Assembly (NCBI GenBank): GCA_023511725.1
Contig: JAIMAY010000002.1
Location: forward strand, 1-64,000
From: Alicyclobacillus sp.
GTDB taxonomy: Bacteria > Bacillota > Bacilli > Alicyclobacillales > Alicyclobacillaceae
Direction: 5' to 3'
Length of the DNA: 64,000 bases
The notes beneath the pieces were generated by a model, which saw only the letters and a list, made by a program, of their open reading frames with translations, was not told where the DNA came from and ran no database searches. Below, one piece after another: positions 1-8,679 of this stretch; position 1 is the first letter of the stretch, and each line of letters starts with the position of its first letter. Position numbers and translations under genes: made by a program.

Positions 1-66
1 CGGTCAGGGCTCACGCGCAGACTGTAGTACCCGCAGGTCCAAGATTGATTACTGGAAAGAAAATGC

Positions 67-1596
67 GTGGGCCCTGCCATTGTCGTCGCCATTCTTGACG
101 CTTGGCTGGTGTTTCGGTTCCCACTTGATAAAGCCATCTCGTCCACTCTCTACGGGGCCATCCAGGGCATCTGGCCCATCGGTTGGATTGTGTTCACCGC
201 CGTTTTTCTCTTCAAGATCACGGTGAAAACGGGCCGATTCGAGGTCATTAGGCAATCCATCTCCAATCTCACCGCGGACCGGCGTATTCAGGCACTGCTC
301 ATCGCCTTCTCCTTCGGTGCCTTCCTGGAAGGTACCGCCGGTTTCGGTACACCGGTCGCCGTGGCTGGTGCGATGCTGGCAGGTCTTGGTTTCAATCCGA
401 TGTACGCCGCAGGCATCTGCTTGCTGGCCAACACCGCCCCGGTAGCGTTCGGAGCGGTGGGTATCCCCATCACGGCCATGGCCACCGCCACGCAAACGGA
501 TGCTCTGCCTATCAGCCAGATGGTGGGACGCATCCTCCCCATCATGTCGCTCATTGTACCCTTCTGGCTGATGGTGGTGATGTCTGGCTGGCGCGGCATG
601 CGCGAGGTGTGGCCGGCCACCCTGGTCACGGGTGCATCGTTCGCCATCACGCAACTGCTCGTCTCCAACTTTGTGGGGCCTGAGCTGCCGGACATTCTGG
701 CGGCGCTCGTGTCCATCGTCTGCACGGTCCTCTTTCTGCGCGTGTGGAAGCCTCGCCGTGTGTGGCGCTTCGAGGGGGAGGAGATGACGGGCGCGCATGA
801 AAGCGCCGCCACCGTCGAAGCAGGCGGCCCGCAGCTACGAGCTAGCGAAGTTTTCAAAGCCTGGCTCCCCTATCTGATTCTCACGGTGCTGATCATTCTC
901 TGGGCGCTGCCCGCCGTGAAAAACGTGCTGGGCAACGCCACCGTCAGCTTCCCGTGGCCTGATCTCAACAAGCAGGTGGCCAGCGCGCCGCCCATCTCCT
1001 CCACTGTCAAACCGATGGCGGTCAGCTATAAGTTTGACATTCTCGCAGCGACAGGCACATCGATCCTAATCAGCTGCATCTTGGCGGGGATCGTGTGTCG
1101 TCAGTCGGTGCGGGACTGGTTCGCGACGCTAGGTGAGACCTTCATGGAATTGCGCTACCCACTGCTCACCATCATGTGCGTCGTCGGCTTCGGCCAGTTG
1201 TTCAACTACTCTGGCATGTCCGCGACCATCGCACTGGCCCTGGCCACCACCGGCAGAGTGTTTGCGTTCTTCGCGCCACTGTTGGGCTGGCTTGGGGTAT
1301 TTCTCACCGGTAGCGATACCTCGTCCAATCTCCTGTTCGGCGGCTTGCAGAAACTCACGGCGCAACAGCTTCACATCAGCCCCATCCTGACCATGGGTGC
1401 CAACTCCGCCGGAGGCGTAATGGGCAAGATGATCTCGCCGCAGTCCATCGCCGTGGGCACGTCGGCGACAGGACTTGTCGGCCGCGAGGGCGAACTCTAC
1501 CGATTCACGCTCAAACACAGCGTCGCTTTGGTACTGTGCATCTGCATCGTCACGGCGGTGTACGCCTACGTGTTTCCAGGCGCCATCCCGCACTGA
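67..1596 (+). CDS. lctP: L-lactate permease, 5' end missing or disrupted
   Basis: Member of the LctP/LldP lactate permease family, a polytopic membrane protein that imports lactate (and glycolate) with protons. The segment FLEGTAGFGTPVA near residues 86-98 and the late NSAGGVMGKMISPQSIAVG segment are family hallmarks, and there are about a dozen hydrophobic helices. The only start in this frame is GTG at 67, and a TGA in frame at 46-48 blocks any extension. Compared with full-length family members (about 550 residues) roughly the first 50 residues, including the first membrane helix, are absent, and none of the three upstream frames shows a hydrophobic helix. The gene is therefore broken here or the window begins at a rearranged or contig edge. 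Function of the remaining 509 residues is clear; whether it makes an active carrier is not. Confidence 0.85.
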   Translation: MGPAIVVAILDAWLVFRFPLDKAISSTLYGAIQGIWPIGWIVFTAVFLFKITVKTGRFEVIRQSISNLTADRRIQALLIAFSFGAFLEGTAGFGTPVAVAGAMLAGLGFNPMYAAGICLLANTAPVAFGAVGIPITAMATATQTDALPISQMVGRILPIMSLIVPFWLMVVMSGWRGMREVWPATLVTGASFAITQLLVSNFVGPELPDILAALVSIVCTVLFLRVWKPRRVWRFEGEEMTGAHESAATVEAGGPQLRASEVFKAWLPYLILTVLIILWALPAVKNVLGNATVSFPWPDLNKQVASAPPISSTVKPMAVSYKFDILAATGTSILISCILAGIVCRQSVRDWFATLGETFMELRYPLLTIMCVVGFGQLFNYSGMSATIALALATTGRVFAFFAPLLGWLGVFLTGSDTSSNLLFGGLQKLTAQQLHISPILTMGANSAGGVMGKMISPQSIAVGTSATGLVGREGELYRFTLKHSVALVLCICIVTAVYAYVFPGAIPH

Positions 1597-1682
1597 ACCC
1601 ACGGTCGGGATGACTGCGAGCGACAACGGCTGGCTGAATCGGCCGGCCCTTCTCGCTGTTCTATAATCCAGAACAGTATTTC

Positions 1683-1701
1683 ACATCTCACAACGAGATG
1701 T
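1683..1701. promoter_or_regulatory. Perfect 7-bp inverted repeat upstream of malate synthase
   Basis: ACATCTC-N5-GAGATGT is a perfect dyad about 53 bases before the malate synthase start. A TATAAT lies just before it at 1662-1667, without a clear -35. If that is the -10, the dyad falls near +10 to +28 and would suit a repressor site. The regulator is unknown. Confidence 0.4.
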
Positions 1702-1753
1702 TAATATAGTGCTGAACATACCACCCTGCAGGGGTGGGAGAGGAGGCTTCACT

Positions 1754-3367
1754 GTGAGCGGAACCACGGGTGCGTTTGTCTGTCCGCCGGGTGTCGAGGT
1801 GCGCGGCACCTATCTTCCTGCATACGCCGAGATCCTGACACCTGAAGCGCTCGCGTTTGTGGCGGAACTGGAGCGGCGGTTCGGAGCCCGGCGCCGGGCT
1901 CTGCTCGATGCGCGCAAGGAGCGCCAGGCGCGCATCGACGCCGGAGAACTGCCGGATTTTCTGAAAGAGACGCGGGAGATCCGGGAAAGCGACTGGACCA
2001 TTGGAAGCATTCCGGACGACCTCCGGGATCGGCGTGTGGAGATCACCGGCCCTTCCGGAGACCGCAAGATGGTGATCAACGCCCTCAACTCAGGCGCCAA
2101 GACGTACATGGCCGACTTCGAGGATGCCAATTCTCCGACGTGGGCCAACACCGTGGGCGGTCAGATCAATCTGCGCGACGCCATCCGCCGGACCATCGAG
2201 TACGTCAGCCCGGAAGGCAGGCAGTACCGTCTGAATGAGAAGACGGCAACCCTGATTGTCCGGCCGCGCGGCTGGCACCTGGAGGAAAAACATGTCCTGG
2301 TCGACGGACGTCCGATGTCCGGTGCCCTCTTCGACTTCGGCCTGTACTTCTTCCATAACGCACATGAGCTGATCCGACGTGGATCCGGTCCTTATTTCTA
2401 CCTCCCGAAAATGGAGAGTCATCTCGAGGCGCGGCTGTGGAATGATGTGTTCGTGTTTGCACAGGACAAACTCGGCGTGCCTCACGGTACCATCAAGGCC
2501 ACCGTGCTGATTGAAACCATCCTTGCCACCTTTGAGATGGACGAGATCCTGTACGAGCTTCGGGATCATATCGTCGGGCTCAACTGCGGACGGTGGGACT
2601 ATATCTTCAGCTACATCAAGAAGTTCCGTAACCATCCGCATGTGATCCTGCCGGATAGGGCGCAGGTGACAATGACCGTCCCGTTCATGCGCGCGTACAC
2701 ACTGCTCACCATCCGCACCTGTCACCGCCGCGGCGCCTACGCCATCGGCGGCATGGCGGCACAGATCCCCATCAAGAACGATCCAAGGGCCAACGAGGAA
2801 GCGCTCGCCAAAGTGCGCGCGGACAAGGAACGCGAGGCGCGCGACGGCCACGATGGCACCTGGGTAGCGCATCCCGGCTTGGTGCCGGTGGCGATGGAGG
2901 TGTTCGACGCCATCATGCCGACGCCCCATCAACTGCACGTCAAGCGCGACGACGTCCAAGTGACGGCGGCGGACCTGCTGCAGGTTCCGGAGGGCGCCAT
3001 CACGGAAGCGGGGCTGCGCACCAACGTCAGCGTGGGTCTTCAGTACATCGAGGCATGGCTGCGCGGTTCCGGCGCGGTGCCCATTTTCAATCTGATGGAA
3101 GATGCCGCAACGGCGGAGATCTCGCGCGCACAGGTATGGCAGTGGATCCGCCACCCCAAGGGGGTGCTGGATGACGGCCGGAAGGTGACGGCTGAGTTGT
3201 TCCTCCAGACCGTCGATGAGGAGTTGGAGAAGATTCGTCAGTCGGTGGGTGACGAGGTGTTCCGAAACGGCAAGTTCGACTTGGCGAAGGAGTTGTTTGT
3301 CAAGATCACGACCGATGATGACTTCGTCGAGTTCTTGACCATCCCTGGATATGAATACCTCGATTGA
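1754..3367 (+). CDS. aceB: Malate synthase A
   Basis: Condenses glyoxylate with acetyl-CoA to malate in the cytoplasm (glyoxylate shunt or glycolate use). The 537-residue length fits the A-type enzyme. The family signature [17 protein letters not shown] lies near residue 270, and the catalytic aspartate is expected in [10 protein letters not shown] near residue 450. The GTG at 1754 is chosen because GGGAGAGGAGG (1736-1746) stands 7 bases before it; an in-frame ATG further upstream has no such site. It is a single gene between a possible operator and a terminator. No isocitrate lyase gene accompanies it in this window, so glyoxylate may come from elsewhere, for example from the glycolate/lactate-type oxidase at 46569. 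Confidence 0.96.
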   Translation: MSGTTGAFVCPPGVEVRGTYLPAYAEILTPEALAFVAELERRFGARRRALLDARKERQARIDAGELPDFLKETREIRESDWTIGSIPDDLRDRRVEITGPSGDRKMVINALNSGAKTYMADFEDANSPTWANTVGGQINLRDAIRRTIEYVSPEGRQYRLNEKTATLIVRPRGWHLEEKHVLVDGRPMSGALFDFGLYFFHNAHELIRRGSGPYFYLPKMESHLEARLWNDVFVFAQDKLGVPHGTIKATVLIETILATFEMDEILYELRDHIVGLNCGRWDYIFSYIKKFRNHPHVILPDRAQVTMTVPFMRAYTLLTIRTCHRRGAYAIGGMAAQIPIKNDPRANEEALAKVRADKEREARDGHDGTWVAHPGLVPVAMEVFDAIMPTPHQLHVKRDDVQVTAADLLQVPEGAITEAGLRTNVSVGLQYIEAWLRGSGAVPIFNLMEDAATAEISRAQVWQWIRHPKGVLDDGRKVTAELFLQTVDEELEKIRQSVGDEVFRNGKFDLAKELFVKITTDDDFVEFLTIPGYEYLD

Positions 3368-3385
3368 CGTAAGCGAGATTGGACG

Positions 3386-3414
3386 AAGCCCCGCCCCTCT
3401 ACGGCGGGGCTTTG
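3386..3414 (+). terminator. Intrinsic terminator after malate synthase
   Basis: AAGCCCCGCC-N7-GGCGGGGCTT hairpin followed by a short T tract, 18 bases after the aceB stop. The arms are symmetric enough to serve the convergent C-S lyase gene as well. Confidence 0.85.
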
Positions 3415-3439
3415 CCCATGCCTGGCTCCGCGCGCTGGC

Positions 3440-4618
3440 TCAACGCGACGCCTGCAGATCCCGCACCGCTGACGCGATACGCTCCAGCGCCTCCTTCAAC
3501 AGTGCGCGCGGCATCCCGATGTTCGCCCGCATGAAGCCTTCCCCGCCCGGGCCGAAGATCCGGCCTTCATTGAACGCAACCTTCGCCTTGCGCAGGAAGA
3601 AATCATCCAACGCCTGATCCGGCAAGCCCAGCGAGCGGCAATCCAGCCACACCAGATAGGTGCCTTCCGGCTCGACCATCCGAATGCCCGTAAGCTCAGC
3701 CAGCCGCTGCCGCATCTCCGCCAGGTTGCCTTCGAGATACTTCAGCAAGGCGTCCAACCATGCCCCACCGTGACGGTACGCCGCCTCCGCGGCGACCGCA
3801 CCGAACGGATTCAGGGAGCCGACGGACCAGCGTCCCATCACCTGTTGATACAGCCTGCGCCGATGCGTATCTGGAATCAGCACCATCGCCGTGTTCAGCC
3901 CGGCGAGGTTGAAGGTCTTGCTCGGCGCAACGCAGGTGGCCGAGTTCTCCGCAAAGCGGGCGTCGAGCGATGCGAATGGGCGATGGCGGTGGCCTGGATA
4001 GACGAGATCACCGTGGATCTCGTCGGCAATCACGAACACCCCTCGCTCCAGGCACAGTTGCCCCAATCGCCGCAGTTCCTCCTCGGTCCAGACGCGACCG
4101 ACGGGGTTGTGCGGACTGCACAGGATCATCAGGCGGACGGTGCCGTCGAGTTTGCGGTCGAGATCGTCAAAATCCATTTCATACCGCCCATCGCGTTCCA
4201 CCAGCGGGTTGTACACGACCTCCCGCCCATTTTGGCGGATCACGCGCTCGAACGGAAAATATACCGGCGGCTGAATCAGCACGCGGTCGCCCGGCTGCGT
4301 GTACGCCTCAATCAGCATGGCGAGCGCCGGCACCACTCCGGGCGCGTGGCAGATCCAATCGGGGTCGGCGGTCCATTGATGCCGCTGCGCCAACCAGTTC
4401 TTCAGCGCCTCGCGGTAACTGTCCGTCATCACCGTGTAACCATACACACCGTGATCCACCCGGCGGCGCAGCGCCTCGACCACCTCCGGCGGCGAGGCGA
4501 AATCCATGTCGGCCACCCACATGGGCAGCACGTCGTCCACGCCGAAACGCTGCTTGAGTCCATCCCACTTGGAGCACGCAGTACCGCGCCGCTCAATGAG
4601 CGTATCAAAGTCGTACAT
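3440..4618 (-). CDS. patB: PLP-dependent C-S lyase / aminotransferase (MalY/PatB family)
   Basis: Fold-type I PLP enzyme of the MalY/PatB group, which cleaves cystathionine or cysteine conjugates (beta-lyase), releasing pyruvate, ammonia and a thiol. The Schiff-base lysine is K234 in APSKTFNLAG. The N-terminal LPMWVADMDFASPP (residues 31-44), SPHNPVGRVW (168-177) and VIADEIHGDL (196-205) are typical. The ATG at 4618 is chosen because AGAGGTG precedes it; the open frame continues 32 codons further upstream without homology-like sequence. Length 392 residues is normal. It converges on aceB and lies downstream of an APC amino acid permease, from which a terminator separates it. Substrate cannot be fixed from sequence; cystathionine beta-lyase is the leading option. 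Confidence 0.92.
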   Translation of the reverse strand: MYDFDTLIERRGTACSKWDGLKQRFGVDDVLPMWVADMDFASPPEVVEALRRRVDHGVYGYTVMTDSYREALKNWLAQRHQWTADPDWICHAPGVVPALAMLIEAYTQPGDRVLIQPPVYFPFERVIRQNGREVVYNPLVERDGRYEMDFDDLDRKLDGTVRLMILCSPHNPVGRVWTEEELRRLGQLCLERGVFVIADEIHGDLVYPGHRHRPFASLDARFAENSATCVAPSKTFNLAGLNTAMVLIPDTHRRRLYQQVMGRWSVGSLNPFGAVAAEAAYRHGGAWLDALLKYLEGNLAEMRQRLAELTGIRMVEPEGTYLVWLDCRSLGLPDQALDDFFLRKAKVAFNEGRIFGPGGEGFMRANIGMPRALLKEALERIASAVRDLQASR

Positions 4619-4705
4619 CGTCACCTCTGCCCCTCCCCATCGTCCAAGCCCATCATACGCCTGCCGACGAGGGGGCTCAAGCTTGCCTGGCGGAAGACGC
4701 CTTTG

Positions 4706-4755
4706 CAACAACAAGAACGGCGGCGATCCCGCCTGTCATGACGAGATCGCCGCCG
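4706..4755 (-). terminator. Terminator after the APC permease
   Basis: CGGCGGCGATC / GATCGCCGCCG, an 11-bp perfect stem (718-728 with 745-755 in the 4 kb range), then TTCTTGTTG on the minus strand. It ends the permease transcript before the C-S lyase gene. Confidence 0.8.
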
Positions 4756-4777
4756 AATCCGACCAGGGCTCACAGGC

Positions 4778-6370
4778 TCACGCGCTCAGCTCTTCCGACG
4801 CGTCACGCAGCACCTTGGCCTCTTTCACGCTCAGCCCGCTGCGCACACCCCAGAAGTAGAACACCAGCGACGACACGGCCACCACGACCATGTCCGGACC
4901 ATACGGCAGCACGTTCGAACCACCGAACTTGCTGCTGCCCAGGTACGACACCAGCGCCATCCACAGCAGATACACAATCAGCCACAGGCCGGACCGCAGA
5001 TGTCGACGGCACACGTACCAGCCCTTGCGCGACTGATAGTAGAAGTAGGTGGGCAGGCCGATGATCATCACCAGGATGACCTCGCCCGTCAGCGGCCACT
5101 TCGCCCAGTACAGGATGAGAGAGGCGAAGACGAACGCGATGGGCGCAATGACGGACATCCCCTTGATCTTCAGCGGCCGCTCGATGCCGTCCCCCATGCG
5201 GCGGAACACCATCACGGCAATCGGACCGGTGACATACGAGATCAGCGTGGCCACCGAGATGACGCCCGAGAGCTCGCCCCAGCCGCGGAACAACAGCATG
5301 AACACGAAGGCCACCGCTAGGTTGAGCCACATCGCCGCACGCGGCACACCAAACACGGGATGAATCCGGCCAAACACCTGCGGGAAGTAGCCGTTGCGCT
5401 CCATCCCGTACAGCATGCGCGCCGTCGTAGCGGTGTAGGTGATGCCCGTCCCCGACGGGGAGACGAACGCATCCAGGAACAGGATGATAGCCAGCCAGTT
5501 CAATCCCCAGGCCAACGCCAGGTCAGCGAACGGCGAGGTCAGGTTGATGCCGCTCCAACCATGCCCCACCATGTCCGGACGAACAGCGCCGATGAACGCC
5601 GTCTGCAGCAACAGGTAGATGACGCCGGCAATCAGCACCGAGCCAATCACCGCCACCGGCACCGCACGCTGCGGATTGCGCGCCTCACCGGCCAGGTTCA
5701 CCGGGCTCTGGAAGCCGTTGAATGCGAAGATGACACCCGACGTGGCGACAGCGGTGAGCACGCTCGCCCAACCGTTCGGAGCAAAGCCGCCGTACTGCGT
5801 GAAGTTCCCAGAATGGAAACCGGCGACAATCAGCCCAATCACGGTCAGCGCCGGAACGACAAATTTGAACACGGTGATCAGGTTGTTCGCCCGGGCGAAC
5901 AGCTTTACGGTCCAGTAGTTCAGCAGGAAGTAGATGATGACCAGCACCGCGGCCAGTGCCAAACCGGGCGGTGTCAGGGTCTTATCCACGTAGAGATGAT
6001 GCGTCCACTGAGCCCATGACCACGGCCACGAGCTCATGTACTGGATGGAAGCCTCGGCCTCAATCGGAATCACGGACACAATCGCAATCCAGTTCGCCCA
6101 ACCGGACAAAAAGCCGACGAACGAACCGTGCGAGTAGTGCGCGTAACGGACCATGCCTCCAGATTGCGGGAACATGGCACCGAGTTCGGCGTAGGTGAGT
6201 CCAATCAGGATAATCACAGCCATACCCAGTACCCACGCCAAGAGCGCAGCCGGGCCGGCCACTTTGGCGGCTTTCCAAGAACCGAACAGCCACCCGGAGC
6301 CGATGATGGAACCCAGGCCGGCCATTGTCAAAGCGAACACGCCTAAATCACGGCGCATCCCCTTCTCCAC
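4778..6370 (-). CDS. APC-family amino acid permease
   Basis: A 530-residue amino acid-polyamine-organocation transporter of the plasma membrane. The N-terminal helix carries the family G-S-G motif (GLGSIIGSGWLFGS, residues 18-31), and TM6 contains FAFNGFQSPVNLAGEARNP. Resemblance is greatest to the aspartate:proton symporter branch (YveA-like), but the substrate is inferred only. The GTG start at 6370 has AAAGGAGGGG seven bases upstream. Twelve to fourteen hydrophobic segments are visible and the C-terminal tail is short and charged. The gene stands alone, divergent from the PfpI gene and closed by a terminator. Confidence 0.88.
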   Translation of the reverse strand: MEKGMRRDLGVFALTMAGLGSIIGSGWLFGSWKAAKVAGPAALLAWVLGMAVIILIGLTYAELGAMFPQSGGMVRYAHYSHGSFVGFLSGWANWIAIVSVIPIEAEASIQYMSSWPWSWAQWTHHLYVDKTLTPPGLALAAVLVIIYFLLNYWTVKLFARANNLITVFKFVVPALTVIGLIVAGFHSGNFTQYGGFAPNGWASVLTAVATSGVIFAFNGFQSPVNLAGEARNPQRAVPVAVIGSVLIAGVIYLLLQTAFIGAVRPDMVGHGWSGINLTSPFADLALAWGLNWLAIILFLDAFVSPSGTGITYTATTARMLYGMERNGYFPQVFGRIHPVFGVPRAAMWLNLAVAFVFMLLFRGWGELSGVISVATLISYVTGPIAVMVFRRMGDGIERPLKIKGMSVIAPIAFVFASLILYWAKWPLTGEVILVMIIGLPTYFYYQSRKGWYVCRRHLRSGLWLIVYLLWMALVSYLGSSKFGGSNVLPYGPDMVVVAVSSLVFYFWGVRSGLSVKEAKVLRDASEELSA

Positions 6371-6674
6371 GCCAACCCCTCCTTTGTAACTTTGTGGATC
6401 TTCAAACCAGTGCGTGGAATGGTGGATGAATTCACAACAAGTCTACAATTTACATGCTCTATGAACGCGTTTACAAGTGACATTATAACTAGGGTGTGAA
6501 CAAATATAGAATGAAAAATATGGGTTATGCACGGTCATCCGTCCCGCCAAGCGCGCCTGTGCGCGAGGGCGCGCGGGCCACACCGGCGGCACACTTGCAA
6601 TTCCCTCGCTACAGGAAGATGATAGAAGAGGGACGCCGCCTCGGATGCGGGCCCATCACGACGGGGGTGAAACA
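6371..6674. promoter_or_regulatory. Divergent intergenic region (permease / PfpI)
   Basis: About 300 bases with no gene. The only clear signal is an AT-rich stretch around 6440-6530 with TATAAT on the minus strand (6482-6487), probably the permease -10; no good -35 is seen. A GCGCGC...GGCGCGC hairpin (about 6550-6575) lies before the PfpI gene. No riboswitch is recognised. Confidence 0.3.
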
Positions 6675-7226
6675 ATGGCGAAGAAGGTACTCATTCTCGG
6701 CGGCGACGCCGTCGAGGCACTCGAGATTTACTATCCTTACTATCGCCTGCTGGAAGCGGGCGTGGACGCCGTGATTGCGGCACCGTCCGTAAAAGCCCTC
6801 AACACCGTGGTGCATGACTTCACGGGCTGGGACACGTACACAGAGAAACCCGGCTATCTGATTCAATCGCACGTGGCCTTCAAGGATGTCCATCCCGAGG
6901 AATTCGACGGCCTCATCATCCCCGGTGGCCGTGCACCAGAGTACATCCGGCTGGATCCTGCGGTGCCGGGCATCGTGCGCCACTTCTTCGTGACCAACAA
7001 ACCAGTGGGTGCCATCTGCCATGCGGTGCAGGTCCTCGAGGTGGTGCGCGACGTGCTGCAGGGCCGGTCGCTGACAGCCTACCAAGCCTGCCGTCCGTCG
7101 GTGGAGGGCATGGGCTGCCGCTACGTCACGGAGACGCTGCATGTGGACGGAAACCTGGTCTCGGGACACGCTTGGCCGGACCTACCGGGATTCATGCGCG
7201 AGTTTCTGCACCTGCTCGGGGTGTGA
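6675..7226 (+). CDS. DJ-1/PfpI family protein
   Basis: Class I glutamine-amidotransferase-like fold, 183 residues. The nucleophile-elbow cysteine is C115 in GAICHAVQVL, followed by H116, and a conserved acidic residue is E14 or E17 near the N-terminus, as in PfpI-type proteases, glyoxalase III and deglycase-like proteins. LIIPGGRAPEY (residues 80-90) is characteristic. ATG at 6675 is preceded by GGGGGTGA. The protein is cytoplasmic and single-domain. The subfamily has mixed biochemistry (protein/nucleotide deglycase, chaperone, peptidase), so no reaction is assigned. Confidence 0.9.
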   Translation: MAKKVLILGGDAVEALEIYYPYYRLLEAGVDAVIAAPSVKALNTVVHDFTGWDTYTEKPGYLIQSHVAFKDVHPEEFDGLIIPGGRAPEYIRLDPAVPGIVRHFFVTNKPVGAICHAVQVLEVVRDVLQGRSLTAYQACRPSVEGMGCRYVTETLHVDGNLVSGHAWPDLPGFMREFLHLLGV

Positions 7227-7236
7227 CGCACGTGAA

Positions 7237-7264
7237 GGGGCGGCTCTCCAGCCGCCCCGTTTTG
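7237..7264 (+). terminator. Intrinsic terminator after the PfpI gene
   Basis: GGGGCGGCT-N4-AGCCGCCCC followed by GTTTTG, 10 bases after the stop, between convergent genes. Confidence 0.85.
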
Positions 7265-7268
7265 CGTA

Positions 7269-8564
7269 TCAGATGGACATGCGGCGAACGTTGAATGCCT
7301 CGCGCAGCAGATGCCAGTTCTGCGGGAATGAGTTACCCAGCACCCAATAGCTTACCCCTCGCAGGCCAAAGTCGTACACGAGCTGGAACTTCGCCGCCAC
7401 GCTCATGGCGTCCTCGAACCACACGATGTGACGTTCGCCGCGTTCCGAATACTCGAAGTAAGGCGAGGCGGCGCGTGCGTCCCACTGGATGGGTACCTGT
7501 TTCTGCAGGGCGAGGTTTTGGGCGCTGTTATTGCTGATGCCTGACGCTCGGCGGCCAGTCGGATACGGCAGCGGCCAGTCATAACCATACAGCGCAATGC
7601 CCATCAGGATTTTTTCCGCCGGTACCTGACTCGTGGCATAGCGGAGCACGGCCCGCACCTGATCCAACGGCGCGATGGCCATGGGGGGACCGCCCACCCA
7701 TCCCCACTCATACGTCATCAGCATCAAAAAATCGACCAGTTGCCCCAGCGTTCGGTAATCGAATGCGCCCATCCACGTTCCCTGCGGCATATCGGAGGTT
7801 TTCGGCCCCATCGCAATGGAGATGGAGTAACCGGCAGGACGGACCCGCTCACCCAGCTCTCGAATGAACTGGTTGTAAAGAAAGCGGTCACCGGGCCGCA
7901 TATGCTCGAAGTCGACGTTGACACCCGCGAAGCCGCGAGCGCGGAGCATGTCGAGGATGTTGCTGATCAGGCGCTCGCGCAGGGATCGGTTGGATAGAAG
8001 CGTGTGCGCCAACTCCGTGTTGAAGCGGTTGCCGTCGAAGTTGGTGACGGTCATAAGCGGCTGGATCCCCTGGCGGCGGGCCTGCTCCCGAGCCATCCGA
8101 TCATCGCGCGGCGGCTGCAGCGACCCGTCGGCCCGGGCCTGGTAGCTGAAGATGCACAGGTAGGTCAGATCGCGCACCGTCTGCACGATGTTGGCATCCT
8201 CGGTCCCACCGGCAGGGATGAGATAGCCGTTGACCTCTATCGTCCGCTTCGAGCTCACCACCGCCGGCAGCAGAATCGTCCGGCCGGGCGTGAGCGCGGC
8301 GGTCGCAGTCTCTCCCAGCCACGATTCCAGCATCCGCCGGCCAAGGCCGAGGCGGGCGCTCAGACTGTCGAGGGTATCCCCGGAGCGGACCGTATAAGAT
8401 TGCGCAAGGTAAGTTTGGCGGGTTTCCACGAGCAGGTGCAGACCGGGCACGAGCACGTTGGGGTTTTCAAGCTCATTGAGTCGAAGCAGTTCGCGCGTGT
8501 CCGTCCCGTACTGCGCTGCGATATCTCTGAGGGTTTCGCCTCGCGACACGGTATGAATCCACAT
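7269..8564 (-). CDS. LysM / GH18 spore cortex-lytic enzyme (SleL/YaaH-like)
   Basis: Two LysM domains (residues about 2-47 and 55-101) precede a glycoside hydrolase 18 domain (about 110-425). The catalytic DxE ending of the GH18 motif is seen in FAGVNVDFEHM, with E220 as the acid. There is no signal peptide, as in SleL/YaaH enzymes that are built into the spore coat by the mother cell and act on muramic-lactam cortex as N-acetylglucosaminidases. ATG at 8564 follows GGGAGGCG; 37 further open codons upstream look non-coding. Length 431 residues matches YaaH. Supports a spore-forming host. It lies at the end of a minus-strand run and may be sporulation-controlled, but I see no clear sigma-E or sigma-K promoter. 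Confidence 0.93.
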   Translation of the reverse strand: MWIHTVSRGETLRDIAAQYGTDTRELLRLNELENPNVLVPGLHLLVETRQTYLAQSYTVRSGDTLDSLSARLGLGRRMLESWLGETATAALTPGRTILLPAVVSSKRTIEVNGYLIPAGGTEDANIVQTVRDLTYLCIFSYQARADGSLQPPRDDRMAREQARRQGIQPLMTVTNFDGNRFNTELAHTLLSNRSLRERLISNILDMLRARGFAGVNVDFEHMRPGDRFLYNQFIRELGERVRPAGYSISIAMGPKTSDMPQGTWMGAFDYRTLGQLVDFLMLMTYEWGWVGGPPMAIAPLDQVRAVLRYATSQVPAEKILMGIALYGYDWPLPYPTGRRASGISNNSAQNLALQKQVPIQWDARAASPYFEYSERGERHIVWFEDAMSVAAKFQLVYDFGLRGVSYWVLGNSFPQNWHLLREAFNVRRMSI

Positions 8565-8679
8565 GGCTGCGCCTCCCGACACACGACGCACGGGCATTCG
8601 CCGTGCTTTCTCATCGCTGTCAGGATATGCGCGGAGGGCAGCAGCCGTCCGGAAGACATTCCCACAGCCACCCACCGCT

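Noticed and set aside
1-66. Insertion-sequence end at the left edge
   Set aside because: No terminal inverted repeat, transposase fragment or target duplication can be seen in so few bases.
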